A stretch of DNA of 64,000 nt. Source: UBA4742 sp037138595 (GTDB lineage: Bacteria > Actinomycetota > Acidimicrobiia > Acidimicrobiales > Acidimicrobilacustridaceae). Within the stretch, counting starts at the first letter, position 1. Every line of letters begins with the position of its first letter. This document shows positions 41,718 to 51,379 of the stretch, in pieces. The notes under the pieces were generated by a model. That model saw nothing but the letters and a program-made list of their open reading frames with translations, made no database searches and was not told the DNA's origin. The DNA is taken from the NCBI GenBank assembly GCA_037138595.1, contig JBAXIB010000009.1:40706-104705 (forward strand), read 5' to 3'. Made by a program: the position numbers and the translations under genes.

Positions 41718-43463
41718 ATGTCACGTCCTAGCTCGCCCAATCAACTGGCCGATCCACCGCGTCGGGATGTTCCAGTGTCCGATTTAGTCGAGCGTCATGG
41801 CGTTGGCTGGGTATGGATTCGTAAACCCATCGTCGCGGGGGCGCTGCTGCTGTTGACTTATGTCGGGTTGAGTCTCCTGATGAGTCCGAACGGCTTTCTC
41901 GGGACCGACACTGGCGGCAAAGTAGCCACGCTCAAGGTGATGGCCGATCGCCATGACTTGAATCCAGACATTGGGTATTGGGCAAACGAATGGGATCCAA
42001 GTGCGCGAGTGCATGGGATGTACTTCACGTCGCGTGTGGGCAACCGTTTTGTCAATGTCACCTCGTTGCCGATGGTGATCGCGGCTGAACCGCTCTATCG
42101 GCTTGGGGGATATCGATTCGTCCTCGTGCTGCCGATGGCGGGATCGATGCTTGCAGCGTTTGCGGCTCGAGGTATCTCGCGTCGAATTCGACCCGGTGAC
42201 GGATGGATCGCGTTCTGGCTCGTTGGCTTGGCGTCGCCAATGACGATCTACGCGCTGGATTTTTGGGAGCACAGCCTTGGCGCCGCATTACTGGCATGGG
42301 CCGCGATCGCCCTTTGGGATTTTCTGAACCAGCGTTGTACGTGGCTGAGGTCGCTTGCGGTCGGAGCGCTCATCGGAGCGGCATTCGCAATGCGGACCGA
42401 AGCGCTTGCCTACGGGTTTGTCATGGTGGTCTTGGCTGGCGCGTACTTGGCGCTGCGGCGACGAGAAGTGCGACATGCTTTGGTTCTGGGAATTGGCGCG
42501 GTTAGCGGACTCGCACTTCTTGTGGCCGCCAATTGGGTCCTCGAACTGATGGTGTTGGGTTCATCAGTGCGATCAGGACGCGCAGCCAGTGCAGTAACAG
42601 GTGGTGGTGCGAGCGTGGGATCGCGACTCAACGAGGCATTCGTGACTCTTTTTTCTCCGGTACCAACAGCGGGCGCGCAGGCATTCTTGCTGGGCGCGGT
42701 CTTAACGCTGGCACTGGCGGGGATAGTTTGGTGCACGGCGCATCGCCGCGGTGAACTGGTCGCATCCGGTTTGGCTGCAGTGGCGATAGTCATCTATCTG
42801 ATTCGCTTTGCTGACGGCGTTGGCTTTGTGCCCGGACTTGTAGCGGCATCACCAGTTGCTGTTGTCGCGATCGTTTTGGGTTGGAACCGCGGTGCGAGCC
42901 GCTTTTTCGTGCTGATGGCGATCGGTCCGCTGCCAGTTGTTTTCGCGTTTGCCTATCTTGGTGGGGCGCTTCCTCAATGGGCCGGTCGTTACCTGCTGAC
43001 GACCGGATTGATTTTGGTTTCTGTCGGTGCTGCTCATCTGTCAGACCTTGTCCAATGGGCTCGACGTTTTTTCGTTTTCCTTGCCGTCGCTGTCACGGTT
43101 TTTGGTTTGCTTTGGTTGTCGATTCGCTCGCACGAGATTGAGCGGGCTGCGAATAATCTCGAAAACCGATCCGAAGCGGTATTGATTTCGCCTGACGGAT
43201 TTGTGCCCCGTGAATTTGGAGCGACCTATGGCCGTAAGCCATGGCTGGCGACGGGTAGCGACGACGATTTGCGCTTCGCGGTCGGAGTAGTTGCCGCGTC
43301 CGGAAAGGAAACCTTCGCGATAGTCGATCTTGACACGAACGCAACGCCGCCGAGTTTTAGCGGATGGGTAGCCGGCGTGAGCGAATTGGTGCCCTACCTC
43401 GATGGCGCGCCTCTGCGGGTGACGTCGTATTCGCGAGTGCTCGGCGCAACGCTTGATGGCTGA
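41718..43463 (+). CDS. Multi-pass membrane protein, GT-C-like, first of a related pair
   Basis: The 581-residue protein has about eleven hydrophobic segments with a large extracytoplasmic loop after the first (LLMSPNGFLGTDTGGKVATL to YWANEWDPSARVHG). The acidic residues there recall the first loop of GT-C glycosyltransferases that use lipid-linked sugars, but no family is certain. ALDFWEHSLGAALLAWAAIA and AMRTEALAYG recur in the next gene. The frame is open far upstream, but those codons lie within uvrB. A role in transferring sugars from a lipid donor (perhaps the arabinose donor made nearby) is speculation. Confidence 0.7.
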   Translation: MSRPSSPNQLADPPRRDVPVSDLVERHGVGWVWIRKPIVAGALLLLTYVGLSLLMSPNGFLGTDTGGKVATLKVMADRHDLNPDIGYWANEWDPSARVHGMYFTSRVGNRFVNVTSLPMVIAAEPLYRLGGYRFVLVLPMAGSMLAAFAARGISRRIRPGDGWIAFWLVGLASPMTIYALDFWEHSLGAALLAWAAIALWDFLNQRCTWLRSLAVGALIGAAFAMRTEALAYGFVMVVLAGAYLALRRREVRHALVLGIGAVSGLALLVAANWVLELMVLGSSVRSGRAASAVTGGGASVGSRLNEAFVTLFSPVPTAGAQAFLLGAVLTLALAGIVWCTAHRRGELVASGLAAVAIVIYLIRFADGVGFVPGLVAASPVAVVAIVLGWNRGASRFFVLMAIGPLPVVFAFAYLGGALPQWAGRYLLTTGLILVSVGAAHLSDLVQWARRFFVFLAVAVTVFGLLWLSIRSHEIERAANNLENRSEAVLISPDGFVPREFGATYGRKPWLATGSDDDLRFAVGVVAASGKETFAIVDLDTNATPPSFSGWVAGVSELVPYLDGAPLRVTSYSRVLGATLDG

Positions 43464-45189
43464 TGTCGACATGGAGCACGAGACTCTGATCCCTGCACCA
43501 ACTCGATGGTTTGACGTTCCATTTGTGGCCCATGTCGCGGCGCTTGTCGCAGTACTGGCCTTAGGTATGTGTTTGAGCGGACCGCGAGTGGCATTCACTA
43601 GCGATGAAGGCGGTGCAATTCTGCAAGCGCGAATGCTCATCAACGAGCACACTTGGATTTACCGGTATCCATTGGCATCGCTTGATCCGGAAAACGGCGC
43701 GCGTCCCTTCATTTGGGGCGAACAGGGCGACAAAGGTCCGGCTCCTTACGCGAAACATCCGCTGTATCCAGTGGTGATTGCTGGGTCACTGAAAGTCGCG
43801 GGGGAAGCCGGCCTTGGCTTGCTCGGAATCATCGGAACCGCGAGTGCGGCCGTAGCGAGTGCGATGTTGGCACGCCGACTAGGTCGGGGTCACGAAGTCG
43901 CAACGCTGTGGATTATCGGAATTGGTAGCCCACTGTTTTTCTATTCCTATGTTGTCGTCGCTCATACGTTGGCTGCGGCAGCAGTGGCCGGCGCGACTTT
44001 GGCGGCATTTCGCGCGCTGGATGCTGACCGAAGTCGATACCGCCGAGTTTTTTGGGTCATCGCCAGCGCTTTACTGGCAATGGTTTCGACGATGCTGCGA
44101 ACCGAAGCACTGTTTTTGGCCCCCGGATTGGCGTTGGCATTGGCTGTGTTGGCCTGGCGCCGAACGGCATCGGTGCGCGGAGCGTTCATCACGTCTAGTG
44201 CGGTGGTTGGTGGCGTAGCAGCAGGTTGGCTCGTCGATCGTGCAATGTCAGTTGCGATTCTTGGTCGGGCGATCCCAGGATCGCCGCCACCTCAACCGAG
44301 TTCGTGGTTTGCAGGCCGTTGGCACTCGATGGAGGTGACCTGGTTTCAACCGAGTTATTACGGTCATCATCGAGAATCGTTAGTGTTGGCGCTCGCCGCG
44401 TTGTTGTTGGCCGCGGGCGGGATTGCACTTCGGCTTCGGACGCCTCGCAGAGGGTTCGCATTGACCGCACTCGTTGCCGCTGTTGGCTGTTTCGCGTTTC
44501 GGCTCGCGGTAGGTTCGCCTGACGTCATTACTGGGTTGATGTTGGCTTTCCCGCTGGGGTGGGCAGGACTTTGGGTTGTGCGGCGACCCGCGTTTAAAGC
44601 GCCAATGTCGCTTGCGCTGATGGTCGCTTCGGTGACGATTGCGGGCGGCGTTGCCCTGACTCAGTACCCGTGGGGAGGCGGAGCCGAGTGGGGTGGGCGG
44701 TACTTCTTGATCGTCGTGCCGCTCGTAACTCCAGTTCTTGTTGTTGCTGGTTCCCGAGCTTTGACAGGAGCGACTCAAGATCGCCTTACTCGTTTGGCTC
44801 CGATCGCCATCGCCGGTCTTGTTGTCTTCCCTGCGTTGCTTGCACTCCAATCGCTTCATTCGACTCGCATGACGACTGCCGGTGTACTTGACGAGATACG
44901 AGTGGCGGCAAGCGATGCCGGAGTCGCCGAGGGTTTCAACCGACCAATTGTGGTGTCAACCAATCGATTGCTTCCTCAGATTGCCTATCGGGATTTTGAT
45001 CGTTACGACTGGGTGGTACCGGCTGACCTCGAACGGTACGGAACCCGGTTGCACGAATCGGGTGTTGACCGAGTCGTCTTGGTGTCAGGTGATCTATCGA
45101 CCAACCTTGCGCAGCTGCCAGGTTGGAAGGTGGTTGACGATCAGCGATCAACGTTGCCCGTCGAAGTCGTCGTGCTTCAGCACGACTAA
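43456..45189 (+). CDS. Multi-pass membrane protein, GT-C-like, second of a related pair
   Basis: The 577-residue protein resembles its neighbour in layout: one helix, a loop with TSDEGGAILQARML, LDPENGARPFIWGEQGDKGP and YAKHPLYPVVI, then about ten helices with VVVAHTLAAAAVAGATLAAF and MLRTEALFLAPGL. The C-terminal 90 residues are soluble. The Asp-Glu in the first loop and the lysine/histidine motif are reminiscent of dolichyl- or polyprenyl-phosphate-sugar mannosyltransferases (GT-C). ATG 43456 overlaps the previous stop by eight bases; ATG 43471 is an alternative. No substrate is known. Confidence 0.7.
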   Translation: MADVDMEHETLIPAPTRWFDVPFVAHVAALVAVLALGMCLSGPRVAFTSDEGGAILQARMLINEHTWIYRYPLASLDPENGARPFIWGEQGDKGPAPYAKHPLYPVVIAGSLKVAGEAGLGLLGIIGTASAAVASAMLARRLGRGHEVATLWIIGIGSPLFFYSYVVVAHTLAAAAVAGATLAAFRALDADRSRYRRVFWVIASALLAMVSTMLRTEALFLAPGLALALAVLAWRRTASVRGAFITSSAVVGGVAAGWLVDRAMSVAILGRAIPGSPPPQPSSWFAGRWHSMEVTWFQPSYYGHHRESLVLALAALLLAAGGIALRLRTPRRGFALTALVAAVGCFAFRLAVGSPDVITGLMLAFPLGWAGLWVVRRPAFKAPMSLALMVASVTIAGGVALTQYPWGGGAEWGGRYFLIVVPLVTPVLVVAGSRALTGATQDRLTRLAPIAIAGLVVFPALLALQSLHSTRMTTAGVLDEIRVAASDAGVAEGFNRPIVVSTNRLLPQIAYRDFDRYDWVVPADLERYGTRLHESGVDRVVLVSGDLSTNLAQLPGWKVVDDQRSTLPVEVVVLQHD

Positions 45190-45197
45190 TGCAGACG

Positions 45198-45209
45198 GAA
45201 CAAGCGTTC
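45198..45209 (+). promoter_or_regulatory. LexA-type SOS box upstream of uvrA
   Basis: GAACAAGCGTTC fits the Gram-positive/actinobacterial LexA core GAAC-N4-GTTC exactly. It lies 36 bases before the uvrA GTG and just upstream of the putative -10 element, a position where a bound repressor would cover the -35 region. Induction of uvrA by DNA damage is the expected result. Confidence 0.72.
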
Positions 45210-45233
45210 TCATCGGCGACACGAGGGCACGAC

Positions 45234-45239
45234 TAGGCT
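45234..45239 (+). promoter_or_regulatory. Putative -10 element for leaderless uvrA start (TAGGCT)
   Basis: TAGGCT is followed by six bases and the GTG at 45246. No ribosome-binding site is present. The SOS box ends 24 bases upstream. Confidence 0.5.
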
Positions 45240-45245
45240 GCCGCC

Positions 45246-48098
45246 GTGGCTAACAGCATCACCATTCGCGGCGCCCGAGAGCACAATCTTCGCAATATTT
45301 CACTTGAGCTCCCGCGCGACAAACTCATCGTCTTCACCGGATTGTCTGGCTCGGGAAAATCCTCGCTTGCGTTTGACACGATTTATGCCGAAGGCCAGCG
45401 ACGCTATGTCGAATCATTGTCGGCGTATGCGCGGCAATTTTTAGGGCAGATGGACAAACCGGATGTCGACTTTATTGAAGGATTATCGCCGGCTATTTCG
45501 ATTGATCAGAAAAGCGCATCGCGTAATCCGCGATCGACGGTAGGAACCATCACCGAGGTCTATGACTACCTGCGGCTTCTGTACGCGCGAATCGGGATAC
45601 CGCACTGTCCCTTCGATGGCACCACGATTACCCGCCAAACACCACAGCAGATCGTTGATCGGGTGCTGGCATTGCCCGACGGAACTCGGTTTGAAGTGCT
45701 TGCTCCAGTTGTTCGAGGCAGAAAGGGCACGTACGACACGCTCTTGGCCGACTTGGCGACACAGGGATTTGTACGAGCACGCGTCGATGGAGAGATGCAT
45801 GAGCTCACCGAGAAGCTTGAACTTGAGCGCTATGAGCAACACACGATTGAAGTTGTGGTCGACCGCCTTGTACGTCGGGAAGGAATCGATCGGCGATTGA
45901 CGGACTCGCTTGAAACTGCACTTCGCCTAGCTGACGGGATCGCTGAGGTTCACCTCGTGCCAAAGGATGGCGAGGGCGAGGTCGAAACCTTGACCTTTAG
46001 CCAGCATTTGGCGTGCCTGGAGTGTGGTCGGTCCTATGACGAACTGGCCCCGCGCGCGTTTAGTTTTAACTCTCCCTATGGGGCATGCGAGCGATGCGAT
46101 GGGCTCGGCACGCGGTTTGAGGTAGACCCCGAAATGGTTATCGCCAACCCTGCACTTTCAGTGAGCGAAGGGGCGATTGCGCCTTGGGCTGGGGGACGCA
46201 CGCAATATTTCGCCCGGTTACTTGAGTCGATTTGTGTAGAGCACGAAATCGCCGACGATGTCGCTTGGTCAAAGCTGCCAAAGGCGAAACAGAAACTGCT
46301 GCTTTATGGCGTCGCAGGTCGAGTCAAGGTTCAGTATAAAAATCGTTATGGGCGAAGCCGCAGTTACGACGCGCGATTTGAGGGCATCATCCCGTACCTT
46401 CAGCGCCGACATAGTGAAGCGGAAACTGATGCGCAACGCGAGCAAGTCGAAGGGTACATGCGCGAGGTGCCTTGCCCGGACTGCAACGGCGCTCGACTGA
46501 AGCCATTGTCGCTGGCGGTGACCATCGATGGCCACAGCATTTCGGAAATCTCGATGATGTCGATTCGCGATGCCGCAGGGGTTCTGGAGCAATTGACCCT
46601 CAGTGAACGTGATCACCTCATTGCCGACCGAGTCGTTAAAGAGATCAATGCCCGAATGGGTTTTTTGCTTGATGTCGGCTTGGACTACCTCAACTTGTCG
46701 CGGTCGGCAGCAACGCTCGCGGGCGGGGAAGCGCAACGTATTCGGTTGGCGTCACAAATCGGCAGCGGACTGGTCGGTGTGCTGTACGTGTTGGACGAAC
46801 CATCGATTGGTCTGCATCAACGCGACAATCGTCGACTGATTGAAACGCTTGAGCGATTGCGCGAACTGGGCAACACCGTTCTGGTCGTCGAGCACGATGA
46901 GGACACGATCCGGGTTGCTGACCATGTCGTCGATATCGGGCCAGGTGCGGGCGAGCTCGGCGGCGACATCGTCTATGCCGGTCCGGTAAAGGGATTGCTT
47001 AAGTCACGTAAGTCGATCACGGGTCAGTACCTCTCGGGAAGGCGGTCGATTCCGGTACCAGCAGTGCGTCGGATCCCTGCGCAAGAGTCGTTGCGGGTTC
47101 GCGGCGCACGCGAGCACAATCTGCAAGGAATCGACGTCGCATTTCCCTTGGGATGTTTTGTCGCCGTGACTGGTGTTTCGGGCTCGGGCAAGTCGACGCT
47201 AGTCAACGACATCTTGTATAGGTCCTTGATGCAACATATTTACGGTTCAAAGGTTCCGCCCGGGTTGCATACGGCCGTGGACGGACTCGATGCCATCGAC
47301 AAGGTCATCAACATCGACCAATCGCCTATCGGTCGTACGCCGCGATCAAACCCTGCCACGTACACCGGCGTTTGGGACCACGTCCGGAAACTGTTTGCGC
47401 AAACACCGGAAGCGAAAGTGCGGGGTTATCTCCCTGGCCGTTTCTCGTTCAATGTGAATGGTGGTCGTTGTGAGGCGTGCGCTGGTGACGGCACCATCAA
47501 AATTGAGATGCACTTTCTCCCCGATGTGTATGTCCCATGCGAGGTTTGCAAAGGGGCGCGTTACAACCGGGACACCCTTGACATCACATTCAAGGGGAAG
47601 AACGTGTCTGACGTTCTCGATTTGTCGTGCGCGGATGCGCTTGAGTTTTTCGCTAACCAGCCTCCAATTGCTCGTCACATGCAAACAATTGTCGACGTCG
47701 GATTGGGTTATGTGCGCCTCGGTCAACCTGCACCAACGCTGTCAGGCGGCGAGGCACAACGTGTGAAGTTGGCGAGTGAACTAGCGAAACGGTCCACTGG
47801 CCACACGATTTACATCCTCGATGAGCCCACGACCGGGCTCCATTTCGAAGATATTCGAAAACTGTTGACGGTCCTTAGCCGGCTCGTTGACCAAGGCAAT
47901 TCGGTTTTGGTGATTGAACACAATCTCGATGTCATCAAGACCGCGGACTGGATAATCGACTTAGGACCCGAAGGCGGAAACGGTGGTGGCATGGTCGTCG
48001 TCGAGGGCCCCCCGGAGTTGGTTGCGCAAACGCCGGGCTCGCATACCGGCACCTATTTGGCTCCGTTGCTCGCCCAAACCGAATCGCCATCTCGTTGA
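45246..48098 (+). CDS. uvrA: UvrABC excinuclease subunit A
   Basis: The 950-residue damage sensor has two ABC ATPase modules (Walker A GLSGSGKSSLAF and GVSGSGKSTLVN; signatures LAGGEAQRI and LSGGEAQRV) with DEPSIGLHQRD and DEPTTGLHFED. Zinc-binding pairs CLEC/CERC and CEAC/CEVC are complete. In the early HCPFDG motif the usual CPxC has lost its second Cys, although its likely partner CPDCNGARL is intact. The GTG start has no ribosome-binding site but a leaderless promoter and a LexA box. Its stop overlaps the next gene's TTG by four bases. Confidence 0.97.
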   Translation: MANSITIRGAREHNLRNISLELPRDKLIVFTGLSGSGKSSLAFDTIYAEGQRRYVESLSAYARQFLGQMDKPDVDFIEGLSPAISIDQKSASRNPRSTVGTITEVYDYLRLLYARIGIPHCPFDGTTITRQTPQQIVDRVLALPDGTRFEVLAPVVRGRKGTYDTLLADLATQGFVRARVDGEMHELTEKLELERYEQHTIEVVVDRLVRREGIDRRLTDSLETALRLADGIAEVHLVPKDGEGEVETLTFSQHLACLECGRSYDELAPRAFSFNSPYGACERCDGLGTRFEVDPEMVIANPALSVSEGAIAPWAGGRTQYFARLLESICVEHEIADDVAWSKLPKAKQKLLLYGVAGRVKVQYKNRYGRSRSYDARFEGIIPYLQRRHSEAETDAQREQVEGYMREVPCPDCNGARLKPLSLAVTIDGHSISEISMMSIRDAAGVLEQLTLSERDHLIADRVVKEINARMGFLLDVGLDYLNLSRSAATLAGGEAQRIRLASQIGSGLVGVLYVLDEPSIGLHQRDNRRLIETLERLRELGNTVLVVEHDEDTIRVADHVVDIGPGAGELGGDIVYAGPVKGLLKSRKSITGQYLSGRRSIPVPAVRRIPAQESLRVRGAREHNLQGIDVAFPLGCFVAVTGVSGSGKSTLVNDILYRSLMQHIYGSKVPPGLHTAVDGLDAIDKVINIDQSPIGRTPRSNPATYTGVWDHVRKLFAQTPEAKVRGYLPGRFSFNVNGGRCEACAGDGTIKIEMHFLPDVYVPCEVCKGARYNRDTLDITFKGKNVSDVLDLSCADALEFFANQPPIARHMQTIVDVGLGYVRLGQPAPTLSGGEAQRVKLASELAKRSTGHTIYILDEPTTGLHFEDIRKLLTVLSRLVDQGNSVLVIEHNLDVIKTADWIIDLGPEGGNGGGMVVVEGPPELVAQTPGSHTGTYLAPLLAQTESPSR

Positions 48099-49429
48099 AA
48101 CGTCTCTCGCGTTTGCTCCTGTATGTCGGGATCATCGGGAGCGTTCTTGGCCTAAGTAAGATCCACGCGGCGTACGTTGCCGAACCTCCTTATTCATTTA
48201 CTGGATCATTTCGGTTCGCGTGGGCGATTGCCTACATGGCAGTTTTGGCCATCGCGGCCTACGGGGTTGGACTTCCGGACTTGCCTCGTACGGTTCGATC
48301 CGCATTGTTATCGGCCCTAGGCGCATCGGCCGGTGCGGCACTTGGCATGTCGGTGGTGCAGTTGATTGTCGGCGGCGCACTCCTGCCTCGGTTCGTGGTG
48401 TTTGGTGCCGCAATCGCGCTGATTCCCTGGTATCTCTTCTGCGTTGCGATTGCCAGTGGGGGACGGGTATTAGCGCAAGAGCGGGATCGGGTGGCGATCA
48501 TTGCCTCACCATCCGAAGTCGCATTGTTACAAAACGATTTGGCATTGAGTGCTGAGCATCCCGCCGCCGTTGTGGTCGTGCTTTCGCCCGAAGGAGCGCG
48601 GGGGATGGAGTCCACCCACCACCCAGTGATTGATGCGGTATCAAAATCGGATGCATCGGTCGTCGTGGTCAGCCGAGAGGCGCTTAGCGACGAACGCATA
48701 GTTGACCAAGTTGCCGCGTTACATGAACAAGGACTGCGTATTCGGACCCTGTCAATGTTTTATGAGCAGTGGCTCGGCAAGTTACCGATTTCGGAACTCG
48801 AACGAGTTTCGTTGTTATTCGACATCGGCGAAGTTCACAGGGCTCGCTATGGGCGAGCCAAGCGACTGATTGATCTGGCTATAGGCGTCCTTGGCATGCT
48901 GGTGCTGATTTTCATGATCCCATTCGTTTTTCTTGCCAATGTGATATCGAATCGCGGGCCGTTGTTTTATTCGCAGCCGCGAGTAGGCAAGAACGACGAA
49001 GAATTCCTGATCTTGAAATTTCGGACGATGCGACCCGAGCCTGCAGGGCAGTTATCCAATGAATGGACCAAAGAAGATGATCCACGGATCACCTCATTTG
49101 GCCGAATTCTTCGAGCATCTCATCTCGACGAACTGCCGCAGATGCTCAATATTGTGCGAGGTGACCTCGCGGTTGTCGGCCCGCGGCCGGAACAAGTCCG
49201 CTATGTCGCAGAACTTGAAGCGAAATTGCCTTTTTATGATCTTCGCCATCTTGTTCGGCCAGGTCTCACGGGTTGGGCGCAGGTGAAGTACGGATACGCC
49301 GGCGACGAGAACGACGCGCTCGAAAAGTTGCAGTATGAGTTCTATTACCTGAGACATCAAAGCCTCGGACTCGATTTACGGATCATTGCGAGGACGATCC
49401 GAAGCGTCGTGAGCGGCGCGGGTCGCTGA
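48095..49429 (+). CDS. Polyprenyl-phosphate sugar-1-phosphate transferase
   Basis: The 444-residue protein begins with about four membrane helices, has a degenerate nucleotide-binding-like middle (about 130-245), and ends with a bacterial sugar transferase domain (PF02397 type): RAKRLIDLAIGVLGMLVLIF helix, KFRTMRPE, SHLDELPQMLNIVRGDLAVV, GPRPEQ and RPGLTGWAQVKYGYAG. Such enzymes put the first sugar phosphate on undecaprenyl phosphate to start surface polysaccharide. The TTG start overlaps the uvrA stop (TTGA). It opens a polysaccharide block that runs to 53712. Confidence 0.9.
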   Translation: MKRLSRLLLYVGIIGSVLGLSKIHAAYVAEPPYSFTGSFRFAWAIAYMAVLAIAAYGVGLPDLPRTVRSALLSALGASAGAALGMSVVQLIVGGALLPRFVVFGAAIALIPWYLFCVAIASGGRVLAQERDRVAIIASPSEVALLQNDLALSAEHPAAVVVVLSPEGARGMESTHHPVIDAVSKSDASVVVVSREALSDERIVDQVAALHEQGLRIRTLSMFYEQWLGKLPISELERVSLLFDIGEVHRARYGRAKRLIDLAIGVLGMLVLIFMIPFVFLANVISNRGPLFYSQPRVGKNDEEFLILKFRTMRPEPAGQLSNEWTKEDDPRITSFGRILRASHLDELPQMLNIVRGDLAVVGPRPEQVRYVAELEAKLPFYDLRHLVRPGLTGWAQVKYGYAGDENDALEKLQYEFYYLRHQSLGLDLRIIARTIRSVVSGAGR

Positions 49430-49448
49430 TTGGGTTCAAGTCCGCGGC

Positions 49449-50435
49449 ATGCCGCCGATACGATTGGTTACTGTGCCGCCGACACCGACAGTGACCATTG
49501 CGATTCCGGTGCTCGACGAGGCTGAGCATCTCGCGACGTGCCTCGACGCGATTGCGGCACAGACCTATTCCGAAATTGTCGAAATCCTGGTCATCGACGG
49601 CGGGTCCCAAGACCAGACTCGAGACATCGCTCACGCACATGCAGCAGTGACACTGCTTGAGAATCCCGCTCGAATTCAGTCGTGCGCGCTCAATGTTGCG
49701 TTGGCGCATGCTCGGGGCGACATTTTCGTCCGCGTCGATGGCCATTGCGTGATTGCGGAGGATTATGTCGAGCGTTGTGTTGCGGCACTTGAGAAAACTG
49801 GAGCGGCGATTGTGGGTGGCGGAATGACCCCGGTCGCGTCGGGCCCGATTCAATCGGCAATTGCTGCGGCGATGTCTTCCCGAATCGGCGCTGGCCCGGC
49901 AAAGTTTCATCACTCGACGTCGCCGTCGTGGGTCGACACGGTCTACCTCGGCGCGTATCGCACCCAAGATGCGCGCGCTGTCGGCGGTTATTCGCCAGAC
50001 CTCGCCATCAACGAGGACGCCGAATTCGCGTTTCGGATGCACGATCATGGCGGCATTTGGCTTGATCCCGCGATCAAATCGACCTACTCGCCTCGATCAA
50101 CCTTGCCAGCGCTAGCAACGCAATTTTTCCAGTACGGGCGGTGGCGCGCGGTTACCGTGCGGCGCAACCCCAGGTCATTGTCTCCTCGTCAGGTCGTTGC
50201 GCCGGCATTGGTGATCGGCTTACTGAGTCCTTGGCGCCGGATGGTATTGTCGGCCTATCTGGCACTCATCGTCGGATGGTCGGCAACGGGGTGGGGCCGT
50301 CGTCCAGCAGCGACTGGAGTTGTGCTGCCTGCGATGCATCTGCCTTGGGGGATTGGATTCTTGGTCGGGCTGGTGTTCGGTGCTCCACACACCGCAGCGT
50401 CGCCTCGTAACGTTGTCACCGACGCCGAGCAATAG
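49449..50435 (+). CDS. Family 2 glycosyltransferase, ExoA-like
   Basis: The 328-residue protein has a GT-A domain (VTIAIPVLDEAEHLATCLDA, EILVIDGGSQDQT, DIFVRVDGHC with the metal-binding Asp region, and NEDAEFAFRM) followed by membrane segments near the C terminus, as in the succinoglycan glucosyltransferase ExoA. It adds a sugar to a lipid-linked intermediate at the inner face of the membrane. It is 19 bases after the sugar transferase gene and overlaps the convergent methyltransferase by 20 bases at its end. Confidence 0.9.
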   Translation: MPPIRLVTVPPTPTVTIAIPVLDEAEHLATCLDAIAAQTYSEIVEILVIDGGSQDQTRDIAHAHAAVTLLENPARIQSCALNVALAHARGDIFVRVDGHCVIAEDYVERCVAALEKTGAAIVGGGMTPVASGPIQSAIAAAMSSRIGAGPAKFHHSTSPSWVDTVYLGAYRTQDARAVGGYSPDLAINEDAEFAFRMHDHGGIWLDPAIKSTYSPRSTLPALATQFFQYGRWRAVTVRRNPRSLSPRQVVAPALVIGLLSPWRRMVLSAYLALIVGWSATGWGRRPAATGVVLPAMHLPWGIGFLVGLVFGAPHTAASPRNVVTDAEQ

Positions 50436-51372
50436 CGACGAGTTCTTCTCCACTGAGTGGGTGGACTCGAAGTCGAAGCGCTTCGGCCGCCTGCACAAGT
50501 TCTCCTTCGAAATAGCGTTCGAATTGATGCCAACGTCGGTCGCCTCGTTGTGTAGTCGAGCGATAGGCGCGCGCTATGCCGTTTGTTCCACGTGCACTGG
50601 TGAAAACGTTCACTTCCGCGAAACCCAGTTCGGTGAGCACACGATCGAGTCCCGTTGGACTAAAGATCTGGAGGTGTCTTGGCGCCTCGAGCCCTCGCCA
50701 CCTGTCTCCGTGTCGTTGATGTAACCAACTCTGGGCGTTCGGCGTGACCACGACAATCGTTCCGCCTGGTCGAAGCAGTGCGTGCGCATCCTGAAGACTC
50801 TGCCGAACATCTGGTACGTGTTCGAGCGAGTGGACGCTGACAATGGCATCGAATGAACCATGTATGTCCTCGATCGTGTCGAGTGTGCCGACCCGCACGT
50901 CGATCGCGCCCGATCGTTTTGCGGCTTCGATACTTTGGGGATCTGGGTCAATCCCGATGCATTGCCAGCCGGCATTTTGAAGTGCGATAACCGTTCGACC
51001 ATCGCCGCAACCGACATCGAGGGCTCGTCCAACCGCTAAGCCCTCAAGGTATGCGATATCGCCACGTTTATCGTCTCGATGACCCGGCAGATGGCGAACG
51101 ATTGCCTTGGCCCTTGCGCCTCCAGGAGCAGCAGATGCATCGCCAGTCCCATGGGTGTAATAGGTGGCATAGGCGCGTGGCAGGTCCTCATCGGTTGGCC
51201 GCGGATCAAGCCAAAGCGAAGCGCAACTGTTGCAGCGGCGCAGTTGCCAGGTGCCGGGTGTACCGAACGTGTGGTCAGTGACGTCGTCATGGTGGATCGG
51301 GCCTGATCCTCCGCAAGCCGGACACTGACTTACCGACATCGTTTGAAGCGGTGGCGAGTCGGGATGTGGCAC
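50416..51372 (-). CDS. Methyltransferase with N-terminal zinc ribbon
   Basis: The 318-residue protein starts with a zinc-ribbon-like pair (CPACGGSG and CNSCASLW, about 18-54) and continues with a class I SAM domain: ALDVGCGDGRTVIALQNAG, IGIDPDPQSIEAA, and SVHSLEHVPD. This arrangement is typical of methyltransferases in polysaccharide loci that modify sugars. The GTG at 51372 is supported by TAAAGT seven bases ahead; ATG at 51339 is the alternative. It follows the flippase gene by ten bases and overlaps the convergent glycosyltransferase gene. Confidence 0.88.
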   Translation of the reverse strand: MPHPDSPPLQTMSVSQCPACGGSGPIHHDDVTDHTFGTPGTWQLRRCNSCASLWLDPRPTDEDLPRAYATYYTHGTGDASAAPGGARAKAIVRHLPGHRDDKRGDIAYLEGLAVGRALDVGCGDGRTVIALQNAGWQCIGIDPDPQSIEAAKRSGAIDVRVGTLDTIEDIHGSFDAIVSVHSLEHVPDVRQSLQDAHALLRPGGTIVVVTPNAQSWLHQRHGDRWRGLEAPRHLQIFSPTGLDRVLTELGFAEVNVFTSARGTNGIARAYRSTTQRGDRRWHQFERYFEGELVQAAEALRLRVHPLSGEELVAIARRR

Positions 51373-51379
51373 GCCACTG

